64,000 nucleotides of DNA from Lachnospiraceae bacterium M18-1 (GCA_000403295.2 KE159609.1:712725-776724); one strand, 5' to 3'; numbered from the stretch's first letter, positions 24,626 through 34,216 are shown. Translations and numbers: made by a program. Notes: generated by a model not told the origin, from the letters alone.

Positions 24626-25513
24626 ATGTATGATATAAAGGCACTTTATGAGGCGGAAAGTGTAGAGCATGCAGTCCGTCTTCTCATGGAACATCCGGAG
24701 GCGCAGATTATTGCGGGTGGAAGCGATGTTCTGGTACAGATGCGGGAAGGAAAGCGCGCGGGCAAGGAGCTGGTCAGCATCTATGGGCTGGATGAAATGC
24801 GCGGTGTCAGCTATGAGGAGGACGGCGCGATCCGTATCGGGTCACTCACCAGCTTTTCCCATATCACTAAGGATCCGATCATTCAGGAGCATATCAATGT
24901 GCTGGGTGAAGCGGTGGATATGGTTGGCGGCCCTCAGATCCGTAATATCGGGACCATCGGAGGAAATACATGCAACGGCGTAACTTCTGCAGATTCGGCT
25001 TCCACGCTCCATGCATGGGACGCGGTGGTGGAGATTACCGGACCGGACGGAGTGCGCAGGATTCCGATCCATGATTTTTACATAAAGGCAGGAGTGGTAG
25101 ATCTGAGGCCGGGAGAGGTACAGACGGCGATCATCATTCCAAAAGAAGCATATGAGGGCTATCACGGGCATTATATTAAATATGCCATGAGAAATGCTAT
25201 GGATATTGCGACCACAGGATGTTCGGTCAACGTAAAGCTGTCAGCAGATAAAAAGACGATCGAGGATGCGCGGATTGCATACGGAGTTGCAGGCCCCGTA
25301 CCGATGCGGGCGCCGTCGGCGGAAAAAGCGGCCGAGGGGAAACCGGTGTCCGAAGAAACGGTGAAGGCATTTGCAGAGGCGGTCCTCGAGGACATCAACC
25401 CCAGGGACAGCTGGCGTGCTTCCAAGGCATTCCGGCAGCATATTGCGGTGGTACTTGCAGAACGGGCGCTGAAAGAGTCTATTCGTCTTGCGGGAGGTGA
25501 GGTCGATGAGTAA
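24626..25513 (+). CDS. xdhB: xanthine dehydrogenase, FAD-binding subunit
   Basis: The 295-residue subunit of the CO-dehydrogenase flavoprotein family has AGGSDVLVQMREGK (about 31-44) and the FAD-pyrophosphate loop IGGNTCNGVTSADS (about 111-124). Residues 185-290 form the C-terminal domain. It accepts electrons from the Fe-S subunit and passes them to NAD or another acceptor. GGGAGG precedes the ATG; the next gene overlaps its end by 8 nt. Confidence 0.93.
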   Translation: MYDIKALYEAESVEHAVRLLMEHPEAQIIAGGSDVLVQMREGKRAGKELVSIYGLDEMRGVSYEEDGAIRIGSLTSFSHITKDPIIQEHINVLGEAVDMVGGPQIRNIGTIGGNTCNGVTSADSASTLHAWDAVVEITGPDGVRRIPIHDFYIKAGVVDLRPGEVQTAIIIPKEAYEGYHGHYIKYAMRNAMDIATTGCSVNVKLSADKKTIEDARIAYGVAGPVPMRAPSAEKAAEGKPVSEETVKAFAEAVLEDINPRDSWRASKAFRQHIAVVLAERALKESIRLAGGEVDE

Positions 25514-26012
25514 GCAGTATAAACCGGTTTCCTGCACAATCAATGGGAAGCAGGTGGAAAAAATGGTGGATGTCCGTGCCTCTCTCACGGATATGCTTCG
25601 GGATGATTACCGGCTCACCAGCGTGAAAAAAGGCTGTGAGGTCGGTGAGTGCGGAGCGTGTAATGTGATCATAGACGGGGAATGCTTCAATTCCTGTATT
25701 TATCTTGCAGTATGGGCAGAGGGGAAGGAAATATTAACTTTGGAAGGTCTTGCCGGGCCCAATGGAGAGATTTCCGATATCCAGCAGGCGTTTATCGATG
25801 AGGCGGCGGTGCAGTGCGGATTCTGCAGCCCCGGATTTATCATGAGCGCGGTGGAGATCCTGGAAGCGAAACGGGAATTTTCAGACGATGAGATCCGCAA
25901 GCTGATGTCCGGACACCTCTGCAGATGTACAGGATACGAGAATATCTTCCGTGCGGTGAAGAAGACCATGCTCCGCAGACTGGGAAAAGAGAAAGAGGCA
26001 GACGAAGTTTAA
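25506..26012 (+). CDS. xdhC: xanthine dehydrogenase, 2Fe-2S subunit
   Basis: The 168-residue subunit has two [2Fe-2S] clusters: the plant-ferredoxin-like CEVGECGACNVIIDGECFNSC set is split around residues 40-60, and the second set is CGFC...CRC (about 99-137, QCGFCSPGF and HLCRCTGYENI). It links the molybdenum and FAD subunits. GGAGGTGAG inside the end of xdhB supports ATG 25506 and implies translational coupling. Confidence 0.93.
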   Translation: MSKQYKPVSCTINGKQVEKMVDVRASLTDMLRDDYRLTSVKKGCEVGECGACNVIIDGECFNSCIYLAVWAEGKEILTLEGLAGPNGEISDIQQAFIDEAAVQCGFCSPGFIMSAVEILEAKREFSDDEIRKLMSGHLCRCTGYENIFRAVKKTMLRRLGKEKEADEV

Positions 26013-26052
26013 AGGCGTATCAAAGGCAAAGAGCCGGATGTTGAGAATCGCA

Positions 26053-26090
26053 GGGAGAAGCGGTCACTGACAGGCTGCTTCTCCCTTTTT
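26053..26090 (+). terminator. terminator between xdhC and the permease gene
   Basis: A perfect 9-bp stem GGGAGAAGC / GCTTCTCCC (26053-26061 with 26077-26085) is followed by TTTTT. Confidence 0.85.
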
Positions 26091-26120
26091 GACTTTTTTT
26101 CAGGAAGAGAGGAAAAATTT

Positions 26121-27527
26121 ATGGAGAATAAAGAAGAAATCATCACGACCATAAGCGAAGAAAATATTTATAAATTAAACGGAAGGGTTCCGCTTATGAA
26201 GGCGATCCCCTTTGGGCTCCAGCATGTGCTTGCCATGTTTGTATCAAACCTGGCGCCGGTACTGATCGTGTGCGGAGCAGCGGTTGTCCGGGGGTCAGGA
26301 GAATCGCTGACAGCAGTGGAAATTACAAGGCTTTTGCAATGTGCCATGTTTGTGGCGGGCATAGGAACCTGCCTGCAGCTGTATCCAATCTGGAAGATTG
26401 GCTCAAAGCTGCCGATCGTTATGGGGGTCAGCTTTACGTTCCTTGGAAGTCTGCTGATGATCTGTACAAATCCGGATCTGGGATATGAAGGCATGGTGGG
26501 CGCCGTCATCCTTGGCGGTATCTTTGAAGGTGTAGTAGGACTGAGTGCAAAATACTGGAAACGCTATCTGACGCCGGTCGTTTCCGCCTGCGTGGTCATT
26601 GCCATCGGACTTTCACTTCTGCCGGTAGGGATGAATTCCTGGGGCGGCGGAAGCGGTGCAGATACATTTGGTTCATGGTATCATCTGTTTGTCGGAGCAT
26701 TTACCCTGGTGGTGTGTCTTGTATCACGCTATTTTTTGAAAGGTGTGTATAAAAATCTGAATATCCTGGTGGGGCTGATCCTGGGATATATCCTGTCGGG
26801 AATTTTTACGATCGCAGGGATCGCGCCTATGATTGATTTTTCAGGCATCACAAAGACCATCGGTGAAGTGGGATTTTTCAGCATTCCCCAGCTGGTTTTT
26901 TTGACCAGCCACAAACCGGTCTTTGATATTGGCGCGTTCTTTACGATCGCGATCGTATTCCTGGTGTCTGCGGCGGAGACGACGGGGGCGACGACAGCCG
27001 TCTGTACGGGGACTCTGGGGCGCGATATTAAGATTGAGGAGCTGCAGGGCTCCCTGGCGGTGGACGGATTTTCCAGTACTATTTCCGGGTGCTTCGGATG
27101 CCTTCCGCTGACGTCCTTCAGCCAGAACGTGGGACTGGTGACCATGACTGGCGTGATCAACCGGTTCACGATCCTTATGGGGGCTTTGATCCTGATTCTT
27201 GCATCGCTGTTCCCGCCGCTGGGCGCGTTCTTTAATTCACTGCCCCAGTCCGTGCTGGGAGGATGCACGGTCATGATGTTTGGCTCTATCATGTACGAAG
27301 GGATGAAGATGCTGAAAGAATGTGAGTTTGATGACCGGACCATGATCCTGGTATCCCTGGCATTTTGTATCGGTGTGGGACTGACCCAGACGGACGGCAA
27401 TTTCTTCGCGGCATTTCCTCAGGCTGTAGGAGATATCTTCAATGGAAACGCGGTGGCAGGCGTATTTGTCGTATCGCTGCTGCTGAGCTTTGTACTGCCG
27501 AAGGAGAAAAAAGAATCAAAGAATTAA
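26121..27527 (+). CDS. NCS2-family uracil/xanthine permease
   Basis: The 468-residue protein has about 12-14 membrane segments and typical family motifs: FGLQHVLAMFVSNLAPVL (about 30-48), the substrate-site region AETTGATTAVC (about 284-294), and GCFGCLPLTSFSQNVGLV (about 317-334; the NCS2 QNxG signature). Transport is by proton symport. Its place after xdhABC argues for xanthine or uric acid, but uracil is possible. RBS GAGAGGA precedes the ATG. Confidence 0.92.
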   Translation: MENKEEIITTISEENIYKLNGRVPLMKAIPFGLQHVLAMFVSNLAPVLIVCGAAVVRGSGESLTAVEITRLLQCAMFVAGIGTCLQLYPIWKIGSKLPIVMGVSFTFLGSLLMICTNPDLGYEGMVGAVILGGIFEGVVGLSAKYWKRYLTPVVSACVVIAIGLSLLPVGMNSWGGGSGADTFGSWYHLFVGAFTLVVCLVSRYFLKGVYKNLNILVGLILGYILSGIFTIAGIAPMIDFSGITKTIGEVGFFSIPQLVFLTSHKPVFDIGAFFTIAIVFLVSAAETTGATTAVCTGTLGRDIKIEELQGSLAVDGFSSTISGCFGCLPLTSFSQNVGLVTMTGVINRFTILMGALILILASLFPPLGAFFNSLPQSVLGGCTVMMFGSIMYEGMKMLKECEFDDRTMILVSLAFCIGVGLTQTDGNFFAAFPQAVGDIFNGNAVAGVFVVSLLLSFVLPKEKKESKN

Positions 27528-27630
27528 AATGAAAGCTCTTTCTTAAAAGAAGAAATACTGGTACAATGATCTTATCAGAATAATCAGACAGTAAGAACTG
27601 TGACTTGAGAAGAGAAAGGAAGTATGTGTT

Positions 27631-28404
27631 ATGAATTATTCGGAACAGGAAGGAAAGCAGTATCATATTCAGGTAGGAAAGGGCGATGTGGGAAAATATG
27701 TGATCCTGCCGGGTGACCCGAAGCGCTGCGCGAAGATCGCGAAGTATTTTGACCAGGCGGAGCTGGTGGCGGACAGCAGGGAATATGTGACCTATACCGG
27801 ATATCTGGGCGGGGTGAAGGTGAGCGTGACATCCACAGGCATCGGCGGCCCGTCTGCGGCTATCGCGGTAGAGGAGCTTGTGATGTCCGGGGCGGATACA
27901 TTTATCCGGATCGGGACCTGCGGCGGCATGCAGACCAATGTGAAGAGCGGCGATGTAGTGATCGCAAGCGGGGCGATCCGGATGGAAGGGACGAGTAGAG
28001 AGTATGCGCCCATCGAATTTCCGGCGGTGGCGGATATCCAGGTTGTAAACTCCCTGATCGGGGCGGCGAAGAAGCTGGGACAGGATCACCATGTAGGTGT
28101 TGTACAGTGTAAGGATTCTTTTTATGGACAGCATTCCCCGGAATCAAAGCCGGTGAGTTATGAGCTTCTGCATAAATGGGAGGCATGGAAGAGGCTGGGG
28201 TGCCTGGCATCGGAGATGGAATCTGCCGCGCTGTTCGTTGCGGCCAGCAGCCTGGGTGTACGGATTGGCTCCTGTTTCCTGGTTATGGCGAATCAGGAGC
28301 GGGAAAAAGCGGGACTGGATAATCCGGTAGTACATGATACGGATATGGCTATCCGTATTGCTGTGGAAGCAATCCGGAAGCTGATCCAGGAAGATCAGGG
28401 CTGA
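27631..28404 (+). CDS. udp: nucleoside phosphorylase, uridine phosphorylase type
   Basis: This 257-residue member of the PNP/UDP hexameric phosphorylase family has the phosphate-binding GDPKR (about 30-34), [14 protein letters not shown] (about 71-84), and the ribose/base motif SEMESAALF (about 189-197). It would cleave uridine (or another nucleoside) with phosphate to base and ribose 1-phosphate. Cytidine deaminase follows 43 nt later and can feed it with uridine. The family also contains purine-specific members, so the substrate is inferred from the neighbour. Confidence 0.85.
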   Translation: MNYSEQEGKQYHIQVGKGDVGKYVILPGDPKRCAKIAKYFDQAELVADSREYVTYTGYLGGVKVSVTSTGIGGPSAAIAVEELVMSGADTFIRIGTCGGMQTNVKSGDVVIASGAIRMEGTSREYAPIEFPAVADIQVVNSLIGAAKKLGQDHHVGVVQCKDSFYGQHSPESKPVSYELLHKWEAWKRLGCLASEMESAALFVAASSLGVRIGSCFLVMANQEREKAGLDNPVVHDTDMAIRIAVEAIRKLIQEDQG

Positions 28405-28447
28405 TTTTTATTCGATTATTAATGTTAGAATAAAAGGAGGACATTGT

Positions 28448-28867
28448 ATGAAGCATGAGCAGATCATGGAATTGATTGAAACGGCGGCAGAACAGCTTCA
28501 ATATTCCTATGTGCCGTATTCCGGCTTCAGAGTCGGCGCGGCTCTCCTTGCGCAGAATGGGAGGCTGTATACAGGATGCAATATTGAAAACGCTGCGTAC
28601 ACTCCGACAAACTGCGCGGAGAGGACTGCTTTTTTCAAGGCGGTCAGCGAAGGGGTCAGAGACTTTCGGGCAATCTGTGTGGTAGGCGGCCCGGACGGAC
28701 GGATGGAATCCTATACACCGCCCTGCGGAGTCTGCAGACAGGTGATGATGGAATTTTGTGATCCGGAGGAATTTGAGATCATACTGGCGACCGGGAAGGA
28801 AGACTATAAAATATGGAAATTAAAAGAGCTGATGCCGCTGGGCTTTGGACCTGAAAATCTGGCATAG
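28448..28867 (+). CDS. cdd: cytidine deaminase
   Basis: The 139-residue homotetrameric-type enzyme has zinc-site motifs NCAERTAF (Cys and catalytic Glu, about 57-64) and PPCGVCRQ (about 91-98). VPYSGFRVGAAL (about 21-32) and GCNIENAAYTP (about 43-53) form the substrate pocket. It converts cytidine or deoxycytidine to the uridine form for the phosphorylase upstream. GGAGG precedes the ATG. Confidence 0.95.
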   Translation: MKHEQIMELIETAAEQLQYSYVPYSGFRVGAALLAQNGRLYTGCNIENAAYTPTNCAERTAFFKAVSEGVRDFRAICVVGGPDGRMESYTPPCGVCRQVMMEFCDPEEFEIILATGKEDYKIWKLKELMPLGFGPENLA

Positions 28868-28888
28868 CAGATGGAAACAGGATAGAGA

Positions 28889-28960
28889 GTGTACTGACCG
28901 TATTATATCCAATGAAAATCAGACAAGGAGGTTTGTTGGAATATAATACGGTCAGTACAC
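28889..28960. repeat. 24-bp inverted repeat (first hairpin of the 28.9-29.1 kb element)
   Basis: GTGTACTGACCGTATTATAT... at 28889-28912 pairs with 28936-28960 over 24 bp with one extra base. The 23-nt loop contains an AAGGAGG sequence. It lies 21 nt after cdd and could also stop or stabilise its transcript. Confidence 0.85.
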
Positions 28961-29124
28961 TAGTACAGCATTGCGTAATTAACGGTGAATACTGCACCTG
29001 CTATTTCTGCCAGCACTGCGTTGTCGTCAATCAACGATGCCACCGCATCGCCTCTTTCCTCCGCCTTGTCCTGACAAAAATATCAGGCACATTATTCACC
29101 ATTATATACGCAATGCTGTACTAG
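28960..29124. repeat. 32-bp inverted repeat with 101-nt centre (second hairpin)
   Basis: The arms at 28960-28991 and 29093-29124 match at 29 of 32 positions (CTAGTACAGCATTGCG... and its complement). It abuts the first hairpin directly. The centre contains TTCCTCCGCCTTGTCCTGAC. A degraded copy of the centre and right arm appears again at about 29,465-29,550. No reading frame is credible. This is a MITE-like or structured repeat. Confidence 0.8.
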
Positions 29125-29580
29125 ATTCTTCAAAACGTCTCCTGATGCGGACACATTTTCAGAAAAGACAGCTTCACTTTAAATTGACGATTACTCCATA
29201 CACGCTTCTTTCAAAAAAATACAAAAGAGAAGCATCTCCGAAGAGATGCCATATTTATTTTTTTCTAAACTCAACTTTTTCTACACAAAGGGCCAAATTA
29301 GAAGCAATTAAATTTCTTATTGCCTTTGTAACATTCTTTTTCAATAATATATTGCCGTGATACTTATTTTCTTTGACTTCACGTCTTTTATAATTCAAAC
29401 CACCTTTAACCTGTGTTTTTTACATAATCTATCCGGTTCAATCTTTGAAACAATAGCCCGCATTTTCTCCTTCCTCCGCCTTGCCCTGACACAATATTCC
29501 GACACATATTACTTCAAAATTAATGCAACGATGTACTGGTGTACTGACACATTTACATTAATGATTGAGTAGTATGGATC
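29125..29580. other. AT-rich gene-free stretch with a degraded repeat copy
   Basis: No gene is supported. It holds a small perfect hairpin GCATCTC-CGAA-GAGATGC (about 29233-29250) followed by a T-rich tract, and a degenerate copy (about 29,465-29,550) of part of the preceding inverted-repeat element. Confidence 0.5.
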
Positions 29581-29588
29581 TGGATTTT

Positions 29589-29602
29589 TGTAAGTGATTA
29601 CA
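29589..29602. promoter_or_regulatory. upstream LacI-type operator of the TRAP operon
   Basis: TGTAAGTGATTACA resembles the operator at 29752-29767. The centres are 164 bp apart, a distance suited to looping. Confidence 0.5.
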
Positions 29603-29718
29603 TATGCGTGGAAATGAAGTTGAAAAATGAATGGTTATAAATAATGCACAAAAAATCCGAATTAACTATGAAATATAGAAGTTAAGAATATGCAATATAA
29701 CGAAAAATATATTTCACA

Positions 29719-29767
29719 TTGACTTTTTGGTGTTCTATATTTACAATAAATATGTAAGTGCTTACAT
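29719..29767 (+). promoter_or_regulatory. promoter and operator of the TRAP/uxaC operon
   Basis: -35 TTGACT (29719-29724), 17 bp, -10 TACAAT (29742-29747), then the operator ATGTAAG-TG-CTTACAT (29752-29767) covering the start point. The same arrangement stands before uxaA (39115-39160). Repression by the LacI-type regulator at 39377-40453 is inferred. Confidence 0.75.
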
Positions 29768-29837
29768 CATGAGGAATGGTTCACCTGGTGATGTGAAAAA
29801 AAGAGACAAAAAATAAAAAGAGAAAGGAATGAGAAAC

Positions 29838-30887
29838 ATGAGCCGTATGAAAAGATGGTTATCTGCAGCTTTATGTATTTGCATGTCGCTGGGGCTGGCG
29901 GGATGCGCTTCATCCGGTGCCGGCACTGTATCAGGGCGCAAGAGAATCGTAAGGATCTCCCACGCGCAGTCGGAGACACACCCGGAGCACCTTGGGCTGC
30001 TTGCGTTCAAGGAATATGTAGAGGATAATCTGGGAGACCGGTATGAGGTGCAGATTTTTCCAAATGAGATCCTGGGGGCGGCCCAGAGGGCAATTGAGCT
30101 GACCCAGACGGGAGCCATTGATTTTGTTGTGGCCGGGACAGCCAACCTGGAGACCTTTGCCAGTGTCTATGAGATATTCAGTATGCCTTATTTATTTGAC
30201 TCCGTGGAAGCTTACCATGAGACAATGATGGATACGGATTATATGGAGCAGATTTATGAATCTACAGATGAAGCCGGTTTTCGGGTTATGACCTGGTATA
30301 ATGCAGGAACCAGAAGTTTTTATGCCAAGACGCCGATCGAGACACCAGACGATCTGAAGGGTAAGAAGATCCGGGTGCAGCAGTCGCCGGCCAGCGTGGC
30401 AATGACACAGGCGTTCGGCGCGGCGGCGTCCCCCATGAGTTTCGGCGAGGTCTATACGGCAATTCAGCAGGGAGTGATCGATGGGGCGGAGAATAATGAG
30501 CTGGCACTGACCAACAACAAGCACGGTGAAGTTGCTAAGTATTATGCGTACAACAACCACCAGATGGTGCCGGATATGCTGATTGCAAACCTGAAATTCC
30601 TGGAAGGGCTGTCGGATGAGGAACGAAAAATATTTACAGACGCGGCTAGGATTTCTACGGAAGTGGAGATGGAGAACTGGGATGAACAGGTAGCAGAGGC
30701 GAAGCGGATCGCTGAAGAGGATATGGGGGTGCAGTTCTCAGAGGTGGATGTGGAGGCATTCAAGGAGAAGGTTCTGCCTCTGCATGAGCAGATGCTGGAA
30801 GAAAACCCAAAGATCAGAGATTTCTACAGCCATATTCAAGAGGTCAATAACGAATCAGGTCAGGAAAAGGGGGAGGATGAATCATGA
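29838..30887 (+). CDS. TRAP transporter solute-binding protein (DctP type)
   Basis: This 349-residue lipoprotein has a signal peptide ending in the lipobox LAGC (Cys about residue 23), then a DctP fold. Family motifs include HAQSETHPEHLG near the start of the mature part, GAIDFVVAGTANLE, FYAKTPIETPDDLKGKKIRVQQSP (in short pieces, about 155-178) with the conserved Arg that binds carboxylates, and AIQQGVIDGAENN. Acidic sugars are the usual ligands, and the operon with uxaC points to hexuronates. ATG 29829 is too close to AAAGGA, so 29838 is chosen. Confidence 0.9.
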   Translation: MSRMKRWLSAALCICMSLGLAGCASSGAGTVSGRKRIVRISHAQSETHPEHLGLLAFKEYVEDNLGDRYEVQIFPNEILGAAQRAIELTQTGAIDFVVAGTANLETFASVYEIFSMPYLFDSVEAYHETMMDTDYMEQIYESTDEAGFRVMTWYNAGTRSFYAKTPIETPDDLKGKKIRVQQSPASVAMTQAFGAAASPMSFGEVYTAIQQGVIDGAENNELALTNNKHGEVAKYYAYNNHQMVPDMLIANLKFLEGLSDEERKIFTDAARISTEVEMENWDEQVAEAKRIAEEDMGVQFSEVDVEAFKEKVLPLHEQMLEENPKIRDFYSHIQEVNNESGQEKGEDES

Positions 30888-31393
30888 AGGCATTGAATAC
30901 ACTCCGGAAAGGGATGGACCGGATTTTAAGCTCTGCATGCTTTGTAATATTCGCATTTATGGTATGCATCGGGACATACCAGATTGTAGTACGTTATTTC
31001 TTCAACAGCCCCAGTACAGTCTCGGAAGAGCTGCTGACATATAGCTTCACCTGGATGGCTCTGCTGTCTTCCGCCTATGTATTTGGTAAAAGGGATCATA
31101 TGCGGATGGGCTTTCTGGCAGACAAACTGACTGGTCAAAAAAGGCTGGCTCTCGAAGTGGCAATCGAAGTGCTGATCCTGGCATTTGCCGTGATCGTACT
31201 GATTTTCGGGGGAATCCGTATTATGGATCTGACTATGACACAGGTGACGGCATCTTTGGGAATCCCTATGGGAACGGTCTATACGGTGGTTCCTCTGAGC
31301 GGTGTCCTGATCGTAGTTTATACGGTTATCAATATCATTGACCTATGTGCGGGCAGGATAGAGCCGGGCGATACGGAGGAGACCCAGGAATAG
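30884..31393 (+). CDS. TRAP transporter small membrane subunit (DctQ type)
   Basis: The 169-residue protein has four predicted membrane helices (about 15-38, 49-67, 88-110, 130-150) and the DctQ motif around RYFFNSPSTVSEELLTYSFTW. It joins the large subunit DctM to the binding protein. It overlaps the preceding gene by 4 nt (ATGA), so translation is coupled. Confidence 0.9.
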   Translation: MKALNTLRKGMDRILSSACFVIFAFMVCIGTYQIVVRYFFNSPSTVSEELLTYSFTWMALLSSAYVFGKRDHMRMGFLADKLTGQKRLALEVAIEVLILAFAVIVLIFGGIRIMDLTMTQVTASLGIPMGTVYTVVPLSGVLIVVYTVINIIDLCAGRIEPGDTEETQE

Positions 31394-31412
31394 AGAAAAG
31401 GAGGATTTTTTT

Positions 31413-32720
31413 ATGGATATAGCAGTATTATCCGGACTGATTATTTTAGTAATGCTTGTGATCATGCTCGTAGCCGGTATGCCGATCGCGGTTGCCCTCG
31501 GAGTTTCATCCATCTGCGCAATCCTGCCGATCCTGAATTTTGAGGCGACGGTTGTAACAGGGGCACAGAGGATATTTTCGGGAATCTCGGTGTTCTCATT
31601 GCTGGCGATTCCGTTCTTTATCCTTGCGGGAAATATTATGAACAAGGGAGGGATCGCCGTCCGGCTGATTAACCTGGCAAAGCTGGTGACCGGACGCGCT
31701 CCGGGAGCCCTTGCTCAGACAAATGTAGTGGCAAATATGCTCTTTGGGTCCATATCCGGTTCCGGTACGGCTGCCGCGTCGGCCATGGGCTCTATCATCG
31801 GACCAATTGAAAAGGAAGAAGGCTATGATCCCAATTTTTCCGCGGCTGCCAATATTGCCACCGCGCCTACCGGGCTTCTCATCCCGCCCAGCAATGTGAT
31901 GATTACATTTTCTCTGGTCAGCGGGGGAACATCCGTAGCCGCGCTCTTCATGGCAGGATATGTGCCGGGCTTTCTCTGGGGGCTTGCGTGTATGCTGGTG
32001 ATCTATGTGCTGGCAAAGAAAAAGGGGTACCAGAGCACTTCCAGATTTACAGGAAAAGAGGCACTGCAGGTATTGCTTCAGGCAATCCCATGCCTGCTGC
32101 TGATCGTGATCGTAATCGGCGGAATTATATTCGGTATCTTTACAGCTACGGAAGGATCGGTCGTGGCGGTTGTATACAGCCTGATCCTGTCCCTGTTTTT
32201 CTACAAATCCATCAAGCTTAAAGAGCTGCCGCAGCTTTTTAAGGAGAGCGCGGAGATGACGGGGATCATTATTTTCCTGATCGGAGTTTCCAGTATTATG
32301 TCATGGGTTATGGCATTTACCGGAATCCCGACAGCAATTTCCGATGGCCTGCTGGGACTGACAAACAATAAGTTCATTATCCTGCTGATCATCAATATTC
32401 TGCTGCTGGTGGTAGGTACATTTATGGATATGACTCCGGCATGCCTGATCTTTACACCTATCTTCCTGCCTGTGTGTGCGGCGCTGGGAATGAATACGAT
32501 CCATTTTGGGATTATGATGATCTTTAATCTGTGTATCGGAACGATTACTCCTCCGGTGGGGACCACACTGTTTGTGGGCGTGCGTGTGGGAAATGTAAAG
32601 ATCGAGACGGTATTTAAGCAGCTGCTGATCTACTTTGCCGCAATCTTTATTGTGCTGCTGCTTGTGACCTATATCCCGCAGATTTCTTTGTGGCTGCCGG
32701 GTCTGATGGGATATGTATAA
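31413..32720 (+). CDS. TRAP transporter large membrane subunit (DctM type)
   Basis: The 435-residue protein has about 12 membrane segments, with GMPIAVALGVSS near the N terminus, GSISGSGTAAASAMG (about 112-126) and TAPTGLLIPPSN (about 150-161), all characteristic of DctM. It drives sodium-coupled uptake of the acidic sugar. The start has AAAGGAGG upstream, 19 nt after dctQ. Confidence 0.93.
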   Translation: MDIAVLSGLIILVMLVIMLVAGMPIAVALGVSSICAILPILNFEATVVTGAQRIFSGISVFSLLAIPFFILAGNIMNKGGIAVRLINLAKLVTGRAPGALAQTNVVANMLFGSISGSGTAAASAMGSIIGPIEKEEGYDPNFSAAANIATAPTGLLIPPSNVMITFSLVSGGTSVAALFMAGYVPGFLWGLACMLVIYVLAKKKGYQSTSRFTGKEALQVLLQAIPCLLLIVIVIGGIIFGIFTATEGSVVAVVYSLILSLFFYKSIKLKELPQLFKESAEMTGIIIFLIGVSSIMSWVMAFTGIPTAISDGLLGLTNNKFIILLIINILLLVVGTFMDMTPACLIFTPIFLPVCAALGMNTIHFGIMMIFNLCIGTITPPVGTTLFVGVRVGNVKIETVFKQLLIYFAAIFIVLLLVTYIPQISLWLPGLMGYV

Positions 32721-32796
32721 AAAATAGATATTCAGAACGGCGGTTCTGCATGCTGCCGTTCTGAGGAATAACAAAAAATGAAAGGAGACGATTACA

Positions 32797-34203
32797 ATGA
32801 AACAATTTATGGATCAGGATTTTTTGTTAAGTACCGAAACTGCAAAGACATTATTTCATGAGCATGCGGCCAAAATGCCGATTCTGGATTACCACTGCCA
32901 TATTAATCCGGAGGAGATCGCGAAGGACAGGAGGTTTGAGAATATCACCCAGGTATGGCTGGGCGGAGATCACTACAAATGGCGTCAGATGCGTTCCAAC
33001 GGAGTAGACGAAAAGTATATCACCGGGGATGCTTCTGACAGGGAGAAGTTCCAGAAATGGGCGGAGACTCTGGAGAAGGCCATCGGCAACCCTCTGTATC
33101 ACTGGAGCCATCTGGAGCTGCAGAGATATTTCGGCTATCATGGGCATTTGAATGGAAAGACGGCGGAAGAGGTGTGGAACCTCTGCAACGCGAAGCTGCA
33201 GGAAGACGGGATGAGCGTGCGCAATCTCATTCGTCAGTCCAACGTGACGCTTTTGTGCACCACGGACGATCCGGCGGATTCCCTGGAATGGCATAAGGCG
33301 ATCGCAGAGGATGATACGTTCGAAGTTCAGGTGCTTCCGGCATGGAGACCAGATAAAGCAATGAACATTGAGAAGCCGGATTATGCGGAGTATCTCGTAA
33401 AATTAGGAGATGCGGCAGACATGGAGATTAAGAGCTTCGGGGATTTAAAGGCAGCTCTGAAAAAAAGAATGGAATTTTTTGACAGCATGGGCTGCAGGGT
33501 GTCGGACCATGCTCTGGAATACGTGATGTACGCACCGGCAGAGGAAACCCGGATCGAGGAGCTTTTTGCAAAGCGTATTCAGGGCGGTGCGCTGACGAAG
33601 GAAGAGGTGCTGCAGTTCAAGACGGCCTATATGATCTTCGTGGGGAAGGAATATCACCGTCTGGAATGGGCGATGCAGCTCCATTATGGATGCAAACGGG
33701 ACAACAACGTATTCCGCTATGACCAGCTTGGGCCGGATACAGGATACGACTGCATCGACAATTATGCGCCGTCCGCACAGATGGCGGATTTTCTGAATGC
33801 ATTGAATGCAACGGATCAGCTGCCAAAAACCATCATTTACAGCCTGAATCCCAACGACAACGCGGCCATCGGAACGATTCTGGGATGCTTCCAGGACGCA
33901 GGAACCGTGGGGAAGATCCAGCAGGGGTCCGCATGGTGGTTCAATGACCATAAAGCTGGCATGACAGAGCAGATGACGTCTCTGGCAAATCTGGGATTGC
34001 TGGGGAACTTTATCGGGATGCTGACGGATTCCAGAAGCTTCCTGTCTTATACCAGACACGAATATTTTCGGAGAATCCTGTGTGAATTGATCGGCGGATG
34101 GGTCGAGAACGGAGAATATCCGGCAGATATGGAAGTATTGGGAGGCATGGCGGAGGATATCTCCTATCGGAATGCGGTACGGTATTTCGGATTTCAGCTG
34201 TAA
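32797..34203 (+). CDS. uxaC: glucuronate/galacturonate isomerase
   Basis: The 468-residue enzyme converts D-glucuronate to D-fructuronate and D-galacturonate to D-tagaturonate. LDYHCHINPEEI (about 30-41) carries the metal-site His pair; LGGDHYKWRQMRSNG and TTDDPADSLEWH are family blocks, and TDSRSFLSYTRHEYFRRILC is near the C terminus (in two short parts). A small hairpin lies between the TRAP genes and this gene (CAGAACGGC with GCCGTTCTG, about 32732-32765). With uxaB and uxaA nearby, the galacturonate branch is complete up to ketodeoxygluconate. Confidence 0.95.
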   Translation: MKQFMDQDFLLSTETAKTLFHEHAAKMPILDYHCHINPEEIAKDRRFENITQVWLGGDHYKWRQMRSNGVDEKYITGDASDREKFQKWAETLEKAIGNPLYHWSHLELQRYFGYHGHLNGKTAEEVWNLCNAKLQEDGMSVRNLIRQSNVTLLCTTDDPADSLEWHKAIAEDDTFEVQVLPAWRPDKAMNIEKPDYAEYLVKLGDAADMEIKSFGDLKAALKKRMEFFDSMGCRVSDHALEYVMYAPAEETRIEELFAKRIQGGALTKEEVLQFKTAYMIFVGKEYHRLEWAMQLHYGCKRDNNVFRYDQLGPDTGYDCIDNYAPSAQMADFLNALNATDQLPKTIIYSLNPNDNAAIGTILGCFQDAGTVGKIQQGSAWWFNDHKAGMTEQMTSLANLGLLGNFIGMLTDSRSFLSYTRHEYFRRILCELIGGWVENGEYPADMEVLGGMAEDISYRNAVRYFGFQL

Positions 34204-34216
34204 AGGATAACGGCAT

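Noticed and set aside
26013..26120. Purine riboswitch before the xanthine/uracil permease
   Set aside because: Only a simple terminator hairpin is visible; no three-way junction core can be drawn.
28912..29572. Several short rightward frames
   Set aside because: They fall in the inverted-repeat element and AT-rich gap and lack ribosome sites and protein-like composition.
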